From: Lapidilactobacillus wuchangensis
GTDB taxonomy: Bacteria; Bacillota; Bacilli; Lactobacillales; Lactobacillaceae
Assembly (NCBI RefSeq): GCF_003946645.1
Contig: NZ_RHOU01000014.1
Location: 1-49,863, forward strand
Reading direction: 5' to 3'
Length of the DNA stretch: 49,863 nt
Shown here in pieces: positions 16,755-25,057 of this stretch (position 1 is its first letter; each line of letters opens with the position of its first letter). The translations under genes were made by a program, and so were the position numbers. The notes under the pieces are model-generated. The model worked only from the letters and a program-made list of their open reading frames with translations, ran no database searches and was not told the DNA's origin.

Positions 16755-17024
16755 ATGGCTAAGCTTGGTATTTTCAATGAATACGGTCCAGAATATCTTG
16801 TAACTTTTTCGCAACCACGGACAGATTTAACATCTATTCTCACAGGACTGAAAGGCAATCCTGCTTTCACTCAATTGACGGAAGTTGGCACTGGTAAGGG
16901 GTTGCGCTTTCGCTCGAAACAAAGTGTTAGTGATATTGAAGCTGCTCTGGCAACTGAAGCTCAACTGCAGGCTAGTGATTATGAACTTGTTACGGGGCAA
17001 TTTTTTGGCATGTCACTTGATTGA
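16755..17024 (+). CDS. Hypothetical protein, 89 aa
   Basis: I do not recognise this protein. It is soluble (no membrane segment or signal peptide) and of mixed composition, beginning MAKLGIFNEYGPEYLVTF and ending GQFFGMSLD. The longer frame starting at 16734 is rejected because GGAGG sits just before ATG 16755. It is followed by a good terminator. A 23-24 codon ORF overlaps its start (see findings). Its place between the CPBP genes and a second sensor kinase suggests a role in the signalling island, perhaps immunity, but nothing in the sequence shows this. Confidence 0.6.
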   Translation: MAKLGIFNEYGPEYLVTFSQPRTDLTSILTGLKGNPAFTQLTEVGTGKGLRFRSKQSVSDIEAALATEAQLQASDYELVTGQFFGMSLD

Positions 17025-17070
17025 TTTAGGTATACCCACAGTAATAGCATTTTTTTGAATTAACGCCTAT

Positions 17071-17103
17071 GATACTAACCAGGATTTTCGGTTAGTATTT
17101 TTT
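17071..17103 (+). terminator. Terminator after the 89-aa gene
   Basis: ATACTAACC / GGTTAGTAT stem, 9 bp, directly followed by a T-run. Closes the CPBP/89-aa transcription unit. Confidence 0.8.
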
Positions 17104-17520
17104 GATAGATTTATCATGACTTTGGAAGATTTTTTTGAAATAAATGGCCGCGCTTGTCCTTAATAATATTAGATAAAAGACGCATGCAAGCGTACCTGCG
17201 CGTTTTATCAGACTTAATCACACAAATAGCAACCGCAACAGATAGTGGGCAACATTTCAGAATCTAAAGCAATTATTTTAGGATGCTTTAAATAAAACTA
17301 TCGCTAGGCACGATATGCTGTAGTAGGAATGACGGGTTGGTGTTTTTGAATTGACAAGCAAACAAATTAAGATTGCTTTTTGAAGCGAATAATCAAAGTA
17401 CTTCGGAATTTGGGCTATGTGGCAAGAGACTTTAATTGTATAGAAACTTCTTTAATACGTGCAGTAGAAAAACCGCCATTGTTGCTATAATGAGAATTAT
17501 AGAGCAAGGGGTGCAATATT
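17104..17520. other. Non-coding stretch before the second kinase
   Basis: Contains an inverted repeat GATAAAA..GCG / GCG..TTTTATC (about 17172-17210) without a T-run, and a TATAAT at 17486-17491 likely to be the -10 of the kinase gene. Only ORFs of 15 codons or fewer, without ribosome sites, were found. No LytTR-type repeat was seen. Confidence 0.4.
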
Positions 17521-18831
17521 ATGGTCGAATTGAGTGCTTACGCGCATTTTGGGATTGAAGCTGTTAATTTAGTTTTACTGATGATTGCCATTGGCATATG
17601 TACTGGTAATCGAAGCCGAGAATTTTATCTTATTTTTGGCTTGTTAATCATACCGCTGACCTTCTTATCGTTGACTGATTTTTTGCTAGCAGGTATCGCA
17701 ATTACCGGAATTTTTGGGCTACTTCGTTTTGCTAAATGGCGTCTAAATAAAGGATTAATGATCAATGATATCCTGGGATTTTTGATTGCCCTTTCAATTT
17801 ATTTGGTTGTGACTATTTTTGCTTCATCTGTAACGATCATATTACTTCGGCCAACTTTTAATACACTGATTACTAATGGTGCAGTTATTGTATTGCTCAA
17901 TTCATTGATAAGCACATTACTGTTTGCTGGACTGTTATTTTTTGTTAAAAAGAAATTTTTATCACTAACGATAGCGGAAGATGAACAGCGAATATATATT
18001 CTACAAATAGCGGTTTTTATCGGTCTTGCCTATGCTTTTGGTGAGATAATGCGACTTCAGCATGTGCTGGGAATCTATATATTTATCATGATTGGCTTTT
18101 TGGTCGCTCAAACAATTCTTAGCGTTTATTTCACTTACATGATGGTTAAGAAGAACCATGAGCGAATAGAACTTCAGCATCTACAGCAGCAAATTGAGAT
18201 CATGAATGCTTATACAGAAGAAGTTGATCGAAATTATCAGGAAATGCGTCAGTTTCGACATGATTATCGCAATTTGCTATTAGCACTTAAATTAGATCCA
18301 AGTTCTTCTGTAGCCAATCAAAAATACTTGGATCAAATTTTAAGCTATTCAGAAGGTATGGCTCGGAAAAGCGTGATGCGTTTTTCTGATTTAAGTAATC
18401 TTGAAATGATGCCTTTGAAATCGTTAATAATCACCAAACTATCTCAAGCTGAACAGTCGGGATTGAAAGTTAGATTTGAATGCTTAGATCAGATTACTTT
18501 AATTAATTTAGCAGAAGTAAAATTAATTAGAGTTGTCGGCATTTTACTTGATAATGCCATTGAGGCAGCTGTGAATTCCCAGGATAAATTGTTGAGAATA
18601 CTATTTATACGCAATAAAAATAATTTAGAAATTTCAATCGAGAACTCGTTTAATGGTACCATTCCTGCACTATCAATCATTCACCAAGTTGGTTTCAGTA
18701 GTAAAGGAAAAGGGCGTGGTTTAGGTCTTACCAATGTTGATGAAATGATTAAAAATGAAACGAATACAGAATTAATTCAATATGTAGCTGAGCAGCTGTT
18801 TGTCGCATCGCTGCTAATTAAGGATGTGTGA
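17521..18831 (+). CDS. HPK10-type sensor histidine kinase
   Basis: A 436-aa intact kinase. Six or seven membrane segments (residues 1 to about 215) form the peptide-sensing part. A short coiled region leads to the dimerisation His in RQFRHDYRNLLLAL (about residue 245), the N-box LLDNAIEAA (about 345) and the G-box KGKGRGLGL (about 397). It lies in one operon with the LytTR regulator that follows. Same architecture as the kinase at 13788-15100 but clearly diverged from it. Ligand unknown; no pheromone gene is visible nearby. Confidence 0.88.
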   Translation: MVELSAYAHFGIEAVNLVLLMIAIGICTGNRSREFYLIFGLLIIPLTFLSLTDFLLAGIAITGIFGLLRFAKWRLNKGLMINDILGFLIALSIYLVVTIFASSVTIILLRPTFNTLITNGAVIVLLNSLISTLLFAGLLFFVKKKFLSLTIAEDEQRIYILQIAVFIGLAYAFGEIMRLQHVLGIYIFIMIGFLVAQTILSVYFTYMMVKKNHERIELQHLQQQIEIMNAYTEEVDRNYQEMRQFRHDYRNLLLALKLDPSSSVANQKYLDQILSYSEGMARKSVMRFSDLSNLEMMPLKSLIITKLSQAEQSGLKVRFECLDQITLINLAEVKLIRVVGILLDNAIEAAVNSQDKLLRILFIRNKNNLEISIENSFNGTIPALSIIHQVGFSSKGKGRGLGLTNVDEMIKNETNTELIQYVAEQLFVASLLIKDV

Positions 18832-18835
18832 GAAG

Positions 18836-19567
18836 ATGGCCTTACCAGTTTTTATTTGTGATGATGAAACACGGTTCTTAACGTATTATCAGCAAATTAT
18901 TAAAAATGCGATTATGATCAATGAATATGATCTGGAACTCATTTTGGCAACGACAGACCCGCAGGATATATTACGCTACCTAGATAAAAATAAAATAACC
19001 GATTCGTTGTTTTTCTTGGATATCGATCTTGAAAATAAAGAAAACGGCATTGACCTAGCTCGCCAAATAAGAGATCAAAATGAATTTGCACAAATCGTCT
19101 TTTTGACATCTCATCCAGAATTGGCCTTGGAAACATTGAAGCGTCAAATTGCCCCATTAAATTACCTCATCAAGGATGATAAAAGTGAAAAAATTCAGAT
19201 AGAGCATATTTTGGAACAACAGAATGCAACAATGACCATTAATCGTCGTTCAAATTGTCGCTATTTAACATTTACCCTGGGCTTTCGAAAAATGAAAATC
19301 GATATCAGTGGTATTTATTTTATCGAAACGTCCGTTGTGCCACATAAGTTAGTTCTATACGGTGAGGGAATGATGTTTGAGTTCTATGGACGAATTAATG
19401 ATTTTGAACGAGATTATCCCGAGTTGTTACGAGTGCATAAATCGTTTTTAATTAATCCTAACCAGATTATCAACATTGACTTTCGCAAGCGCGTCATCAA
19501 TTTTCCAGATGAGTATAGCTGTACCTTTCCAATAATCAAAACTAAGTTGTTAAAAAGTATGATGTGA
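18836..19567 (+). CDS. LytTR-family response regulator
   Basis: A 243-aa regulator paired with the kinase just upstream. Receiver domain with the acidic pair in VFICDDETRF and the phospho-Asp in FFLDIDLEN, then a LytTR domain with LLRVHKSFLINPNQIINI. An ATG at 18824 overlaps the kinase stop, but ATG 18836 has AAGGA about 11 bases upstream and is preferred. It probably controls the S41 genes that follow. I saw no clear phased direct repeat there, so its target is undetermined. Confidence 0.85.
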   Translation: MALPVFICDDETRFLTYYQQIIKNAIMINEYDLELILATTDPQDILRYLDKNKITDSLFFLDIDLENKENGIDLARQIRDQNEFAQIVFLTSHPELALETLKRQIAPLNYLIKDDKSEKIQIEHILEQQNATMTINRRSNCRYLTFTLGFRKMKIDISGIYFIETSVVPHKLVLYGEGMMFEFYGRINDFERDYPELLRVHKSFLINPNQIINIDFRKRVINFPDEYSCTFPIIKTKLLKSMM

Positions 19568-19590
19568 CCTCAAATTAAAATTACCCGATC

Positions 19591-19626
19591 AATTATTTAG
19601 CAGCTGCTAAATAATTCTTTTGTTTT
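19591..19626. terminator. Terminator after the second two-component system
   Basis: A perfect 26-bp palindrome (19591-19616, half-site AATTATTTAGCAG) followed by CTTTTGTTTT. Confidence 0.7.
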
Positions 19627-19771
19627 AGCAAGCGATTTTAGGATGTGTTTTTGTCATTTGATGATTTTTTGAAGAATCGTTTTCAATCATAGATATACTA
19701 AAGATACCGACAATAAACAGGTTTAATCTTAGTTAGGTTAATTGAATTGACTGAATAATGGGGGTGCAACG

Positions 19772-20776
19772 GTGAAACGACGTAAATGGATTTTCGTAGG
19801 GCTATTTGTTGTAGTTGCGGGCATTGTCAGCATGATTGCCCACTTTAATTGGCAAAGCACGACCCAAACCCAAGGTTATCAGGCAATTCAATTAATAGAG
19901 AAATACGAAATAATTCGTGATTCAGTATCTTGGCAAAAATTATTAAAAACGTCGGACAATGGCAAGAATTTAACTGATGTTAATCAATTAAACGTTTATT
20001 TACAGGCAATCAATAAGCATAGTAGTGCTGTTGAAATTGATAAAAATGCTCAGTCAAGCACCAGTATTAGAAATTTGCCAACTGCGGAGGTTACGCGCGG
20101 TTTTACGATTATTAATGTTCCGAGTGCATTTGTGCTCGATAGTGATGATCAGTTTGCGAACGAGTATCTGACTGAACTTGACCATTTAATTCATCAATCT
20201 TCGAATAATTTGGTAATCAATCTGATCAACAATACTGGTGGCTTTTTTGAGCCAATGACTTTAGGCGTTAGTAGTTTGGTGCCAGATGGCATCATTTTTA
20301 GGGAAATTGATAAAAATAAGAAAAGTTATCCCTTGAAATTAGTCAATGGCCAATTAACTGGCGGTATTAAGTCCACTCGTACGAAACTGATGGCAAAGAG
20401 TCAACTAAAAACGACTAAAATTTCTACTAAACGTAAAATTGCAGTTCTGATTAATGGTCGAACTGGTAGTGCCGCTGAATTAACTGCCCTAGCTTTAAAA
20501 AACAATCCTCAGGTTAAGTTCTTCGGGACAAACACTGCTGGGTTCACATCTTTGAATTTAGGCAAAATCCTACCCGATAAAAACCAACAGAAAGCTTGGT
20601 GGTTAAATTTAACGGTGGGATATGTCAAAGCGGTAGATGGGAAATTATATGATAATCAATCAGTTAGTCCTGATTATCAAGTCAGTATTGCCGATCTTTC
20701 TTTGAATCAGCCCAATTTAGCAATGGAAAGCAACGATGAGCTATTTAAAATGTTGGCAGCATGGTTTGAAGCTTAA
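19772..20776 (+). CDS. S41 family peptidase-like protein, membrane-anchored
   Basis: A 334-aa protein with GTG start and GGGGGTG ribosome site. Residues 7 to 25 are a single membrane segment that would place the rest outside the cell. The C-terminal half matches the tail-specific (C-terminal processing) protease fold: LVINLINNTGG, and the nucleophile in GRTGSAAELTALAL with Ser at about residue 233. No PDZ domain is seen, so it is a minimal member. It is followed 76 bp later by a paralogue. Being next to a quorum-sensing-type regulator pair, it could process or clear peptides. Catalytic activity is not certain. Confidence 0.7.
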   Translation: MKRRKWIFVGLFVVVAGIVSMIAHFNWQSTTQTQGYQAIQLIEKYEIIRDSVSWQKLLKTSDNGKNLTDVNQLNVYLQAINKHSSAVEIDKNAQSSTSIRNLPTAEVTRGFTIINVPSAFVLDSDDQFANEYLTELDHLIHQSSNNLVINLINNTGGFFEPMTLGVSSLVPDGIIFREIDKNKKSYPLKLVNGQLTGGIKSTRTKLMAKSQLKTTKISTKRKIAVLINGRTGSAAELTALALKNNPQVKFFGTNTAGFTSLNLGKILPDKNQQKAWWLNLTVGYVKAVDGKLYDNQSVSPDYQVSIADLSLNQPNLAMESNDELFKMLAAWFEA

Positions 20777-20852
20777 TGGTCAGCTGTTTTTTCGAAATTT
20801 TATTGCCGAGCAGTTGTGAATTAGTTTTGATCACAGTTGGAGATGAATTGTA

Positions 20853-21914
20853 ATGGTTGAACAAAATCAACGTCAAGCGCTTTTAGCCATGTTCAGCAAG
20901 GTTCTATCTGTCATGTTACTAGTTCTAACAGTGGTTCTTTTAACTGGTTGTAAGGCGGCCGAGACAACAAGTCATTCGCCAGACTCTCAAGCCGAGGTGG
21001 CAAACAGCATTGGTGCTCCGCAGGCAATCAAAAAAATGGACGCTCACGGAATTATCGAGAATAAAGCACAGTGGCAGGAGCTTATTCGAAAAACTGATTA
21101 TGGTGCCAAAATTAAGACAGTTCGTGAACTCAATCAGATGTTATATGTCGGCAATCCCCATTCCAATGCAGTTAAATCAGTTCAGGAAATAGAAAATATT
21201 CAATTCCCGACGATTACTAAAGTATCAGGGATAAAAGTTGTTAATGTGCCGGCTTTCTATTCAATACATGCGGATAAAAGAAAAAAGTACCAACAGGATT
21301 TACAGCAAACAGTCGATCAGGTCAGTGAACAACCAGTAATTGTGCTTAATTTTGCCAATAATATCGGTGGGATTGACATTGACATGATTGGTGGGTTAGC
21401 CGCGTTAATACCCAATGGCAGTCTTTGGCAAGAAATTGATAATCAGGGAAAATCTTGGTCGGTGAAACTAACGAATGATCAGATTACTGGTGGTGTTCTT
21501 GATCTTAAGGAATCAGTTGTACCTGTTAACAAACGGCTGGACAAAAAAGTATTAGTCATTATGGATAAACGAACTGCAAGTGCAGCAGAAGTCGCAATTA
21601 TTGCTCTAAAACGTAATCCATTAGTTAAAATAATTGGTCGCGAATCCACGGGACGAACTAGTATCAATAAATCGCAATTTATTGGCCGTAAGAAAACGGT
21701 TGTGACCTTAACGTTAGGCACAATAGAGAGTGAAGTTCCTATTGGTGGTAAAAAGTCGTTCAACAATCAGCCTTTGATTCCAGACGTGACGACGTTATAT
21801 CAACCAATTTCACCGGCTCATGGTGCGGATTATCAGAAACAGGAACCTTTAGATGAAGATTTTGTTCAGGAATTAAAACAACAGTTTCTCGAGCTGAGTG
21901 ATGCTACTGAATAG
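20853..21914 (+). CDS. S41 family peptidase-like lipoprotein
   Basis: A 353-aa paralogue of the preceding protein, here with a lipobox (LLTGC, Cys33) instead of a membrane anchor, so it should be a lipoprotein. VIVLNFANNIGG and the nucleophile motif KRTASAAEVAIIAL (Ser at about residue 243) align with the upstream copy, as does the RESTGRTSIN stretch. GGAG lies about 11 bases before the ATG. The two genes most likely form one unit closed by the terminator at 21952-22007. The change of anchor type between tandem paralogues is unusual. Confidence 0.7.
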   Translation: MVEQNQRQALLAMFSKVLSVMLLVLTVVLLTGCKAAETTSHSPDSQAEVANSIGAPQAIKKMDAHGIIENKAQWQELIRKTDYGAKIKTVRELNQMLYVGNPHSNAVKSVQEIENIQFPTITKVSGIKVVNVPAFYSIHADKRKKYQQDLQQTVDQVSEQPVIVLNFANNIGGIDIDMIGGLAALIPNGSLWQEIDNQGKSWSVKLTNDQITGGVLDLKESVVPVNKRLDKKVLVIMDKRTASAAEVAIIALKRNPLVKIIGRESTGRTSINKSQFIGRKKTVVTLTLGTIESEVPIGGKKSFNNQPLIPDVTTLYQPISPAHGADYQKQEPLDEDFVQELKQQFLELSDATE

Positions 21915-21951
21915 CACTGCATTCAATCAAGACTCACCTTGATTCAAATAC

Positions 21952-22007
21952 GAAAGCCAGTTGGCAAATCCTCCGTAGTTAATGTGAGGTTTTCCAACTG
22001 GCTTTTT
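21952..22007. terminator. Bidirectional terminator between S41 and MATE genes
   Basis: AAAGCCAGTTGG / CCAACTGGCTTT with an inner CCTC/GAGG stem and T5; serves the convergent genes. Confidence 0.75.
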
Positions 22008-22055
22008 GTTCAACGATTCAATTATACTGATTGATTTCTTACAATTTCCTCAAAG

Positions 22056-23375
22056 CTAGACTTCCTGCTGGCGCACTTTGCGATAAAGCAACCAGCCAAT
22101 GACGAAGGTCAGACCGTCAGCAACAGCTTGGGCCCAGATAATGCCGTTCATGCCGAATAATTGGGCTAAGACGACAATGGCAATCGCAAAAATCACCGCT
22201 TGCCGGGACAGGGCCATGACCAAGGCGCTCATTGAGGCACCAACGGATTGAAAAACGGTGGTGAACACCAGAATCAAACCGACCAGTGGTGTGGTAAATA
22301 GCATGGCCCGCAACATCAAGGTGCCCATCGCCACAATGGCCTTTTGAGCCATAAATAATTTGATCAATTGTGGTGCGAAAATGATTAAAATCAAGGCGCA
22401 AATAAAAGCATAGCCAGCTTCAATTTTCATATCATAACGTAAAATTGCTTTCAGACGCGGCCAATTTTTAGCACCGAAATTATAACCGATTAAAGGTTGG
22501 GCGCCAAAAGCAAAGCCGATCATGACCATCATCACAATTGAATAAATCTTCTGAACAATCCCCATGGCGGCCACAGCTTGCGCACCATAAGCAGCCAAAT
22601 AACTATTCAGCACCATCATTCCGAAAGTTTGGGCCAAATTAGTTAGCGATGCCGGGATGCCGACGCCGATAATATCGCGGAAAGTTGTGCCGGAAACGTG
22701 GGCAACTTTGGGCGCGAGGGAGAGGGTCTTCGCTCGCCGCATGAAAATCACCAGTAAGCTCGTGTTGACGACATAGCCGAGCACGTTGGCAAAAGCCACG
22801 CCACTAGCGCCCCAATGGCAAACAAAGAGAAAAATGGGATCGAGAATAATGGTCAGCACGGTCCCACTAAGGGTGGCAATCATCGACAGCTTGGCCAAGC
22901 CTTCAGTTCGAATAATATTGCCAGGAACCAGCGAAACAATAATGAAAGTTGAGCCCAGAACTAAAATCCGGTAAAAATCGGCTAAATAAGGCTGGGTGGC
23001 TTTGGTAGCACCTAATAAATGGAGAATCGGCGTTTCAAAGACCAATAATAAAACGGTCAAAATTAGGCTCAAGCCAATCGCAATGTAAAAACAAAAACTA
23101 CTGATTTGCGCACTTTCGGCGTAATCGTGTTTGCCTAACACCCGCGAAATCACGGCGCTGCCACCTAAACCGAAAATATCGCCGATGGCTAACATAAACG
23201 TAAACAAGGGGCTGCCTAATGCAATCCCGGCAACCAAATCAGCATTGCCAGTTTGGGCCACGAAGAAAGTGTCGGCTAAGTTGTAAACCATCGCTGCCAC
23301 CATCCCCAGCACTACTGGCAAGGCTAGTTGCATATAAACTTTAGGAATTGGTGCTTTTTCAAATAATTCATCCAT
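22056..23375 (-). CDS. MATE family efflux transporter
   Basis: A 439-aa protein of the multidrug and toxic compound extrusion family with 12 predicted membrane segments. Typical pieces are LPVVLGMVAAMVYNLADTFFV at the first helix, GSAVISRVLGKHDY, and in the second half FGAQPLIGYNFGAKNWPRLK. The reading frame is open a further 93 bases upstream, but the ATG at 23375 has GGAGG seven bases before it and begins MDELFEKAPI, the usual family start. It exports drugs or metabolites by cation antiport; substrate not known. Stands alone. Confidence 0.9.
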   Translation of the reverse strand: MDELFEKAPIPKVYMQLALPVVLGMVAAMVYNLADTFFVAQTGNADLVAGIALGSPLFTFMLAIGDIFGLGGSAVISRVLGKHDYAESAQISSFCFYIAIGLSLILTVLLLVFETPILHLLGATKATQPYLADFYRILVLGSTFIIVSLVPGNIIRTEGLAKLSMIATLSGTVLTIILDPIFLFVCHWGASGVAFANVLGYVVNTSLLVIFMRRAKTLSLAPKVAHVSGTTFRDIIGVGIPASLTNLAQTFGMMVLNSYLAAYGAQAVAAMGIVQKIYSIVMMVMIGFAFGAQPLIGYNFGAKNWPRLKAILRYDMKIEAGYAFICALILIIFAPQLIKLFMAQKAIVAMGTLMLRAMLFTTPLVGLILVFTTVFQSVGASMSALVMALSRQAVIFAIAIVVLAQLFGMNGIIWAQAVADGLTFVIGWLLYRKVRQQEV

Positions 23376-23677
23376 GAGAAAACCTCCGTTTCTGTGAGGT
23401 CTCTCGCCAAAAATGGTTTGCCTAAACAGAATAAGTTGTGAGAAGTAGTGGACATAGATCACTGCCACTCCGGCTACACTTTAATCAATAGTCAATGATA
23501 CGCGTCGAAAAAAATCCTCGCAAGCGGAAATTTGCAAAAAAATCAGCTTCAATTTCAATCAAATCATCAATATTTATTGAAAAAAATCCAGCAATAATCA
23601 TTTGCGCAGCACAAAAAATAGCTTGAATCAACTATGCTTACAGTTGAATCAAGTTATTTAAGAAAGCTGATGTTAAT
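23376..23677. other. Intergenic stretch, AT-rich
   Basis: Holds the upstream region of the MATE gene and of the small ORF at 23678. No hairpin, repeat or strong promoter stands out. Confidence 0.3.
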
Positions 23678-23848
23678 ATGGAGAAAATTTTCAAAACGCA
23701 AACCAGTTTTACGAAGGGACTATGTCTAGTGCCTGCGCCAACTAAGGTTTTTCCACCAGATGTGCCAGTTCAAGCGAAGGTTGATTTAGAAACGGGGACG
23801 GTCAAATTTTTTGTGGCCCCAGAGGATTTACCAAAGTTAAAAAGTTAG
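23678..23848 (+). CDS. Small hypothetical protein, 56 aa
   Basis: Begins MEKIFKTQTSFTKGLCLV and ends APEDLPKLKS. It has no membrane segment or signal peptide. The middle is rich in Pro and Val (PAPTKVFPPDVPVQAKV), and the codon use looks like that of neighbouring genes. A weak GAAAG lies about ten bases before the ATG. It ends 14 bp before the stop of the convergent GNAT gene. I do not recognise it; coding status rests on its composition and the exact fit between neighbours. Confidence 0.5.
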   Translation: MEKIFKTQTSFTKGLCLVPAPTKVFPPDVPVQAKVDLETGTVKFFVAPEDLPKLKS

Positions 23849-23862
23849 CTCGCAAAATGCGG

Positions 23863-24339
23863 TTAGTCTGCCGATGCTGGCTTGATATATTTGGTCATCG
23901 AAATATCCGTCGGCACAAAGCCCATTTTTTGATAAACGTAGTAGGCTCGTTGATTGCTGGCGAACACGTGCAGGCTAATTCGCTGAACCTGCTTTTTGGC
24001 CGCGACTTGGTTTAAGGCTTGCAAGGTGGCTTGGCCGAAACCTTGATTTTGGAATTCCGGTTGGATGATAATGTCGTAAATAAAGAAACTCTGAGCCGTT
24101 TGATCCCAGTGTACCCAAAGCGTGCCAACAGCTTGTTGCTCATGATAAATCGTCCAGATTAATTCGTCAGTAGTTTCGCGGCCAGCTGGCAAAAGTCGCT
24201 GATACTCAGCTTGGGCTTGAGTTAGGGCCGTTGCGGCTGGCCAAGTACCAGCCGTGACTTTGTCTTGAGCATAAGCCTTAATGGCTTGTTGTTGCCAACT
24301 TTGAAAGGCGGCAGCAGTAATTGGTTGTAAAGTTAACAT
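23863..24339 (-). CDS. GNAT family N-acetyltransferase
   Basis: A 158-aa acetyl-CoA-dependent acyltransferase. The C-terminal half has the GNAT acetyl-CoA loop IIQPEFQNQGFGQATLQAL (about residues 98-116, Q/R-x-x-G-x-G/A type) and the closing ISLHVFASNQRAYYVYQKMGF. The frame is open upstream to 24375, but GGGGAGG lies seven bases before ATG 24339, which is used. Acceptor substrate unknown. It is followed closely by nothing on its strand and preceded by the YxeA-like gene 47 bp upstream, possibly in one operon. Confidence 0.85.
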   Translation of the reverse strand: MLTLQPITAAAFQSWQQQAIKAYAQDKVTAGTWPAATALTQAQAEYQRLLPAGRETTDELIWTIYHEQQAVGTLWVHWDQTAQSFFIYDIIIQPEFQNQGFGQATLQALNQVAAKKQVQRISLHVFASNQRAYYVYQKMGFVPTDISMTKYIKPASAD

Positions 24340-24385
24340 GAAATTCCTCCCCACTTTAAAATCTCTATGGATCACTAATCATTGA

Positions 24386-24763
24386 TTATTGTAGCGCTTG
24401 TTTGACGGCTGTAGGTACTTGGGTATCGTCGACTTGACTGGGCCCTTTGATAACGCGCTTCTCGCTGATCTCAGCCTTCACATATTTACCCACTGCAAAG
24501 GGCCGCGGATTTTCACTGCTAAGTTCATAGCTGACTTTGCGGTGGTTGCCATTAGTGAGCACCCAGTCTAAATCGTAAACATAGGAGTAAAGTCCGGCTT
24601 GAACTTGGCCATCATCACTCTTGGTCGGCTGTTTTGCCGGGACTTCGGTAATGATCGCGTAGGCTGGTTCGCCTTGATAAGTTTGCCGATAATACCGTTG
24701 CCCACCAATAAAAACACCTACTGCTAAGACTAAAGTCAGCAGCCCTAAAATAATTTTCTTCAT
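24386..24763 (-). CDS. YxeA/DUF1093 family secreted protein
   Basis: A 125-aa protein with an N-terminal hydrophobic segment (residues 3 to 22, no lipobox) and a small beta-rich domain of the YxeA type. Typical are the YYRQTYQGEPAYAII start, the central YSYVYDLDWVLTNG, and VGKYVKAEISEKRV near the end. Members are about 115-130 aa, so this is full length. Function unknown; some relatives lie beside ABC transporters. GAG lies just upstream of the ATG. Confidence 0.75.
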   Translation of the reverse strand: MKKIILGLLTLVLAVGVFIGGQRYYRQTYQGEPAYAIITEVPAKQPTKSDDGQVQAGLYSYVYDLDWVLTNGNHRKVSYELSSENPRPFAVGKYVKAEISEKRVIKGPSQVDDTQVPTAVKQALQ

Positions 24764-24987
24764 GATCTCACGCCCAATTCATTTGTTATCGTATTATATC
24801 AAGCTAGTTGCTAGCTGATGTTGCGGTCGGTTTTGGCAGCGACTCGCCAACAATATCTAACTTGATTAGTTTCATTAGTTTAAAGTTTAAATGACTTTTA
24901 CGGAAAAGTGAATGGGTATAAGGTCGAGTTTTGACTCGGTCTTAAAACCGATAGCAGACTTTTTAAGTCGTGGCTGAAATTCTCGCC

Positions 24988-25029
24988 AAAAATACCGAAC
25001 AATTCTTTGACGAATCGTTCGGTATTTTT
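24988..25029 (-). terminator. Terminator of the LPKTG MucBP gene
   Basis: AAAATACCGAACAATTC / GAATCGTTCGGTATTTT, a long near-perfect stem with A and T runs on both sides. Its loop-proximal part resembles the terminators at 2746 and 36775. Confidence 0.75.
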
Positions 25030-25057
25030 ATGGAAAATTCTTATTTGCCCTGAAAAA

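Noticed and set aside
16691-16762. Double-glycine bacteriocin precursor from ATG 16691
   Set aside because: Only 23 aa, Gly-Gly too close to the end to leave a mature peptide, and the ribosome site is 20 bases away.
17330-17365. Six-codon ORF with a Cys-containing peptide as an autoinducing peptide
   Set aside because: Too short for an AgrD precursor, no AgrB-type processing gene, ribosome site weak.
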